This document shows positions 12,087 through 15,745 of a stretch of 15,745 nucleotides of DNA, one piece after another. Source of the DNA: Spirochaetota bacterium (lineage in GTDB: Bacteria; Spirochaetota; Spirochaetia; Treponematales; UBA12059); contig JAKLIU010000017.1 in NCBI GenBank assembly GCA_022709445.1, positions 1 to 15,745 of the forward strand. Reading direction: 5' to 3'. The notes below the pieces were generated by a model. It saw only the letters and a list, made by a program, of their open reading frames with translations. It did not search any database and was not told the origin of the DNA. Positions within the stretch are counted from its first letter, which is position 1. Each line of letters begins with the position of its first letter. The translations under genes and the position numbers were made by a program.

Positions 12087-13511
12087 ATGCGCGTAATCGT
12101 AGCCGACGACGAGCCCAACATGCTTTCGTCGATAGCCGCCTTCCTGGACCTGGAGGACATAGCCCACGAACTGGCCCCCGACGGCCTGTCGGCCAGGGCG
12201 TTGCTGTCGGACCGGGCCTTCGACGCGGCCGTGCTGGACATACGCATGCCCGGCATGGACGGGCTGGCCCTGCTGCGCTGGATCATGGAGGAGGGGCCGG
12301 CCATCCCGGTGATCATGATGAGCGCCCACGGGGACGTGCGGGACGCGGTGGAGGCCATGCGCCTGGGCGCCTGGGACTACCTGGTCAAGCCCTTCGACCC
12401 CGACGAACTGGCCATGAGGCTCCGCAAGGCGGTGCGCGAACGCAGGCTGAGCGCCGACCGGGAGGCGTCCAGCCGGCCAGCGGTGGCCGGCGCGACCAGG
12501 ATCGTGGGCGACAGCCCCGCGCTCAGGGAGGCGCTCCGCCTGATCGAGAAAGCCGCCGCCGTACCGACCACCGTGCTCCTGACGGGGGAGAGCGGCACGG
12601 GCAAGGAAGTGGCCGCCCGCCACCTGCACGAATTGTCCGGGCGCCAGGGGGCCTTCGTGGCGGTCAACCTGGGCGCCATCCCGGAGCAGCTGATGGAGAG
12701 CGAGCTCTTCGGCTACGAGAAGGGCGCCTTCACCGGCGCGGCCGAGCGCAAGCGCGGCCTCTTCGAGCTGGCCGACGGCGGTACCCTGTTCCTGGACGAG
12801 ATAGGCGAGATGCCGCTCCTCATGCAGGTGAAGATCCTGCGGGCCCTGCAGGATCGCAAGGTGACCAGGCTGGGCGGGGTCAAGGGCATACCGGTGGACG
12901 CCCGCATCGTGGCGGCCACCAACCGGGACCTGGAGGCCATGGTCCGGGACGGGAGCTTCCGCGAGGACCTGTACTACCGCATCAACGTGGTGCGGGTGCG
13001 CCTGCCGCCCCTGCGCGAGCGCCCCGGGGATACGCGGGCCCTGGCCCTGTGGTTCACCGAGAAGCTGTCGCTGGCCATGGGGCGGCGCGGCATGAGGCTG
13101 GGCGACGAGGCCGCCGCCTTCCTTGAGACCTATCCCTTCCCGGGCAACGTGCGCGAGCTGATGAACGCCATCGAGCGCGCCATCATCCTGGCCGACGGGG
13201 ACGAGCTGCGCCCCGCCGATTTCCAGCTGGGTGGCGCCGGGTCGATGCAGGCCCCGGGTAAGCCGGCCGGCGGGGACTCCGATCCAGCGTCCGGGGCGCA
13301 CGTCCCTGGCGGTGAGCCCGACCCCGCCGGGACGTTCGTCCCTGGCGGGACGATGACCCTGCGCGAGCTGGAGCGGCGCGCCATCCTGGCCGCGCTCAGG
13401 CGCAACGGGGGCAGGCGCGAGGCGACGGCCCAGGAACTGGGCATCACGCGGCGCACCCTCCTCAACAAGCTCAACGAGTACGCGCTGGAGGATCCGCGGG
13501 CAGGATCCTGA
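12087..13511 (+). CDS. NtrC-family sigma-54-dependent response regulator
   Basis: This 474-residue regulator has all three parts. The receiver (1-118) has acidic D7 D8, phosphoacceptor D51 in LDIRMPGMDG, S79 and K101 in VKPFD. The AAA+ domain (about 137-375) has Walker A GESGTGKE (168-175), an intact GAFTGA loop (213-218) for sigma-54 contact, Walker B TLFLDEIGE (233-241) and the FREDLYYRINV arginine region. A Fis-type helix-turn-helix sits at about 425-465 (AILAALRRNGGRREATAQELGITRRTLLNKL). When phosphorylated it should open promoters held by sigma-54 RNA polymerase. The start is ATG 12087 with GGAG five bases upstream; ATG 12048 would add 13 residues before the receiver strand and is rejected. 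A 40-residue Pro/Gly-rich linker (383-422) precedes the DNA-binding part. No kinase is adjacent. The last 41 bases overlap the convergent transporter ATPase gene. Confidence 0.94.
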   Translation: MRVIVADDEPNMLSSIAAFLDLEDIAHELAPDGLSARALLSDRAFDAAVLDIRMPGMDGLALLRWIMEEGPAIPVIMMSAHGDVRDAVEAMRLGAWDYLVKPFDPDELAMRLRKAVRERRLSADREASSRPAVAGATRIVGDSPALREALRLIEKAAAVPTTVLLTGESGTGKEVAARHLHELSGRQGAFVAVNLGAIPEQLMESELFGYEKGAFTGAAERKRGLFELADGGTLFLDEIGEMPLLMQVKILRALQDRKVTRLGGVKGIPVDARIVAATNRDLEAMVRDGSFREDLYYRINVVRVRLPPLRERPGDTRALALWFTEKLSLAMGRRGMRLGDEAAAFLETYPFPGNVRELMNAIERAIILADGDELRPADFQLGGAGSMQAPGKPAGGDSDPASGAHVPGGEPDPAGTFVPGGTMTLRELERRAILAALRRNGGRREATAQELGITRRTLLNKLNEYALEDPRAGS

Positions 13512-14565
13512 CCCTGTCCGCCGGCACCAGGAAACTTCCCGATTCGCCTTCGGCCGGCGCGGCTTCCCGCGGGAAACGCAGGCTGAAGCGCTCGCTCCCG
13601 GATTCCATGAAGCAGTCCACCGCGTCGCCGGCGAAATCCGCCCTCAGGCAGCGCGCGGTGAACCGGCCGAATCCCGCCGGGACCGGTCCCGTCCCGGAAC
13701 GGGGAACCGCCTCGGCCCTGCCGAAGAACACGCAGCCATCCGGATCGGAGCCTCTCCCGACGGGGAAGGATCCCTCCGCCGTCGACGCGATCATGGTCCC
13801 GTCCGCCGCGGCCAGTCCCGTCAGGGGCAGGCAGGGGCCGCTTCCCAGGAAGCGGGCAACCGCCGCGAAAGCCGGCGCAGTCCACAGCTCGGCCGGCGGG
13901 GCGCACTGGAGAAAACGGCCCGATTCCATGACCGCCACCCGGTCCGCGATGGCCAGGGCTTCCTCCAGGTCGTGGGTCACGTAGATCGCCGAGAAACCCA
14001 GGCGCCTCTGGCTCTCGCGCAGCTCGGCCCGCAGGCGCTTGCGCAGGGCGGCGTCCAGGGAAGACAGGGGCTCGTCGAACAGGACGATGCGCGGCTCCAC
14101 CGCCAGGGTCCGCGCCAGGGCCACCCGCTGCCGTTCCCCGCCCGAGAGCTCCGCCGGCATGCGCCGCCCGAAGCCTTCCAGTCCCATCGCGGCCAGCAGT
14201 TCCCGGGCCCGCCCCTCGCGCGCCCGACGGTCCAGGCCACGGCCCACGAGGCCTCGGCCCACGAGGCCGTAGCAGACATTGCCCAGCACATTCAGGTGGG
14301 GGAAGAGCGCGTGGTCCTGGAACACCATTCCCACCCCGCGGTCCCTTGGCTGGACCCCGGCAAGGCTGCGCCCGTCCAGCAGCATTTCCCCCGCGTCCGG
14401 GGTGGCCAGCCCGGCCACCAGCCTGAGCGCCGTGCTCTTGCCGCAGCCGGACGGCCCGGTCACGGCCAGGAGTTCGCCTTCATCCAGCGTCAGGTCCAGG
14501 CTCACGGTCATGCCCGGCCAGCGTTTCTCCACCCCGGTCAGTTCAAGCAACGGCATCGCGCGCAT
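13471..14565 (-). CDS. ABC transporter ATP-binding protein (ThiQ/FbpC/PotA type)
   Basis: This 364-residue importer-type ATPase shows Walker A GPSGCGKST (37-45), the Q loop VFQDHALFPHLNV (Q83), signature LSGGERQRVALARTL (140-154), Walker B VLFDEPLSSLD (161-171) and switch His198 in YVTHDLEEA. The family-typical C-terminal extension of about 120 residues (245-364) suggests a TOBE-like domain and resembles the FbpC/PotA group more than the shorter ThiQ. It energises the neighbouring permease. The permease stop (14543) lies inside its start region. ATG 14563-14565 is given, but ATG 14554-14556 has better spacing from AAGGA and may be the true start, three residues shorter. Between the Q loop and the signature is a tandem five-residue duplication LVGRG LVGRG. 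The 3' end overlaps the convergent regulator gene by 41 bases. The substrate may be thiamine or iron, not certain. Confidence 0.9.
   Translation of the reverse strand: MRAMPLLELTGVEKRWPGMTVSLDLTLDEGELLAVTGPSGCGKSTALRLVAGLATPDAGEMLLDGRSLAGVQPRDRGVGMVFQDHALFPHLNVLGNVCYGLVGRGLVGRGLDRRAREGRARELLAAMGLEGFGRRMPAELSGGERQRVALARTLAVEPRIVLFDEPLSSLDAALRKRLRAELRESQRRLGFSAIYVTHDLEEALAIADRVAVMESGRFLQCAPPAELWTAPAFAAVARFLGSGPCLPLTGLAAADGTMIASTAEGSFPVGRGSDPDGCVFFGRAEAVPRSGTGPVPAGFGRFTARCLRADFAGDAVDCFMESGSERFSLRFPREAAPAEGESGSFLVPADRVRILPADPPARTR
13489..13509. terminator. Candidate hairpin at the regulator/ATPase convergent overlap
   Basis: A perfect 7-bp stem AGGATCC (13489-13495) / GGATCCT (13503-13509) with a 7-base loop sits in the 41-base overlap of the two genes and runs up to the regulator stop codon. 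Part of it is also the 10-bp palindrome CAGGATCCTG. No T tract follows in either direction. Confidence 0.38.
14240..14269. repeat. 15-bp tandem duplication inside the transporter ATPase gene
   Basis: Two adjacent 15-base units (14240-14254 and 14255-14269) are identical at 14 positions, each beginning CGGCCCACGAGGCC. They add exactly five codons and encode the repeated LVGRG between the Q loop and the signature motif, so the reading frame is kept. This looks like replication slippage. Confidence 0.8.
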
Positions 14566-15745
14566 CCTTCAGGAAGAATACCAGTCCCGTGGCCAATCCG
14601 AGCAGCACGGCGGCGGCGCAGGCCTCGTCGAAGCGATAGGCCCCCGCCAGCCGGTACAGCCGCGAGGCCACGGTCTCGAAGCCGGGGACCGGCGACACGA
14701 TCAGGGCGTTGGCGTCCCCGGCGCTCAGCGCGAAGGCGAAGGCGAAGCCGGACAGGAGGGCCGGCGCGGCCAGCGGAAGGCTCACCCTGAGCGCGGCGCC
14801 CAGCCTGCCCGAGCCCAGGGTCAGGGCGGCTTCCACGCAGCGCTCGTCGGCCCTGCCCAGGGCGCCCTGGATGGCCTTGAGGGCGAAGGGGTAGGCCGAC
14901 ACCGCCTGCACCAGGGCGATGGCCGCAACGCTGGAACGGCCCAGGACGCTGGTCCAGCCGTAGGAGAGGGCCACGCCCGACACGGCGAGGGGGAGCATGG
15001 GCAGCACGGTCGCCGCGAAGGGCGAGCGGACGCGCTTGAGCGCCAGCGAGAAGGCGAAGCCCAGGACCGAGGCGGCCAGGGCCGCGGCGAGGCCGAGGCC
15101 CAGGGTGTTGAGCGCGGCCCCGCCGAAGGCCGCCCCCGAGAACAGCGCCGCGTAGTTCCCCAGCCCGAAGGCGCCTGGGCCGTGGGCGCTCGCCCGCACC
15201 GACAGGGACTCGGCCACGATGGACGCCAGCGGTCCGATGAAGCCCACGACGATCACGATGCCGTAGCCGAGGGCGGCCAGCCGGCCCGCGTTCGAGCGGA
15301 AGCCTTCCGCCGGCCGCCTGGCGGACAGCTCGGTCCTGCTTCCCGCCATCCCGCGCTCGAAGCGGGCGTAGGCGGCCAGCACGACCAGGGCCACCGCCGT
15401 CTCGGCCAGGGCGTAGGCCGCGGCCAGCGGCCGGTCGAACTCGAAGCGGGCGGCCCGGTACAGCTCCACCTCGGGGGTGGCCAGACCGGGCGGCCCGAAC
15501 AGGAGCACGATGACGAAACTGAAGAAGCACAGGAGGAAGGTCAGCGAGAGGGCCGCCCCGATCGCGGGCAGTATGGACGGCAGGACCACGCTGCGGAAGA
15601 CCCTCGCCCGGCCCGCGCCCAGGAGGGCGGCCGCCTCTTCCTGCGAGGCGGGCACCGTGGCCCAGGCGTCGGCCAGGCTGGGCACCAGGAGGACCAGGCC
15701 CAGTCCCAGGCTCGCGAGCACGAGGAGGCGGGCCACGCGGGCGCG
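14543..15745 (-). CDS. ABC transporter permease, two-half ThiP/FbpB-like (partial, 5' end outside window)
   Basis: The frame is open to the right edge of the window, so about 400 C-terminal residues of a larger polytopic permease are seen; the apparent GTG start at 15736 is internal. Two ABC-permease loops are visible: VPASQEEAAALLGAGRAR with VVLPSILPAI in the first half, and CVEAALTLGSGRLGAAL with LPLAAPALL in the second. This shows a fused two-half importer of the FbpB/ThiP kind with around ten membrane segments in the visible part. The bridge after the first half (TPEVELYRAARFEFDRPLAAAYAL) resembles the corresponding ThiP stretch, which favours a thiamine-type substrate; iron is the main alternative. 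It precedes and overlaps the ATPase gene by 14-23 bases, so they form an operon. A binding protein would be expected beyond the right edge. Confidence 0.87.
   Translation of the reverse strand, partial: RARVARLLVLASLGLGLVLLVPSLADAWATVPASQEEAAALLGAGRARVFRSVVLPSILPAIGAALSLTFLLCFFSFVIVLLFGPPGLATPEVELYRAARFEFDRPLAAAYALAETAVALVVLAAYARFERGMAGSRTELSARRPAEGFRSNAGRLAALGYGIVIVVGFIGPLASIVAESLSVRASAHGPGAFGLGNYAALFSGAAFGGAALNTLGLGLAAALAASVLGFAFSLALKRVRSPFAATVLPMLPLAVSGVALSYGWTSVLGRSSVAAIALVQAVSAYPFALKAIQGALGRADERCVEAALTLGSGRLGAALRVSLPLAAPALLSGFAFAFALSAGDANALIVSPVPGFETVASRLYRLAGAYRFDEACAAAVLLGLATGLVFFLKDARDAVA

Noticed and set aside
10631..12358. A single 575-residue minus-strand protein ending in AMMECR1
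   Set aside because: Only the last 177 residues are protein-like. The rest is a shadow of amrB and of the divergent promoter region, and a good ribosome site precedes ATG 11164.
1..15745. CRISPR arrays, tRNA or rRNA genes, IS elements, phage or attachment sites
   Set aside because: No regularly spaced repeats, no cloverleaf-like or conserved rRNA segments, no transposase or integrase motifs, and no terminal inverted repeats were seen on either strand.

Overview
The window is a GC-rich bacterial chromosome segment, by eye well above 60% GC, packed with genes and with no gap over about 100 bases. The strong sigma-70-like promoters, the HisKA_2-type sensor kinases with Cache domains, the solute-binding lipoproteins, the AMMECR1/MEMO pair and the free use of ATA and AGG codons despite high GC would suit a high-GC member of the Spirochaetota. 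No rRNA or other definitive marker is present, so this placement is a weak inference. I see no phage, IS element, CRISPR array or RNA gene.

Layout. Left edge, plus strand: the 3' end of tyrS (S4 domain) and a small alanine-rich hypothetical gene. Bases 646-5606, minus strand: a three-gene unit in transcription order sensor kinase 2, LIV-type solute-binding lipoprotein, sensor kinase 1. It has no ABC permease or ATPase, so it looks like a binding-protein-fed sensory module rather than a transporter. Next, on the minus strand, come an ABC-F protein of the YbiT type (5699-7333) and a PF10023-type predicted aminopeptidase lipoprotein (7413-8477). Divergent from the latter is a plus-strand pair: a DMT/EamA permease overlapping a YtcJ-like amidohydrolase (8549-10659). 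A convergent minus-strand amrB-amrA pair (MEMO and AMMECR1 families, 10631-12018) follows. Divergent from amrB is a full NtrC-type sigma-54 response regulator (12087-13511). At the right edge, minus strand, are an ABC transporter ATPase and a two-half ThiP/FbpB-like permease that runs off the window.

How the genes may work together. The two kinases and the lipoprotein probably sense one extracellular ligand or class of ligands. No response regulator lies beside them. The only one in the window is the orphan NtrC-type regulator 6.5 kb away, which makes it a candidate but unproven partner. The remaining operons look like housekeeping: translation (tyrS, ABC-F), export and hydrolysis of a small molecule, the widespread but poorly understood Amr system, and nutrient uptake.

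Regulatory signals are unusually readable. Several starts have a good -35/-10 pair. Three genes (aminopeptidase, EamA, amrB) have the -10 box only 6-8 bases before ATG and no Shine-Dalgarno, which suggests leaderless mRNAs. The three tail-to-tail junctions each carry a GC-rich hairpin without a T tract, and two of those junctions are overlapping genes. At protein level the notable oddities are a coherent one-sided loss of ATP-site motifs in the ABC-F protein, loss of the SSDxxH motif in the MEMO homologue, and an amidohydrolase reduced to its bare barrel.
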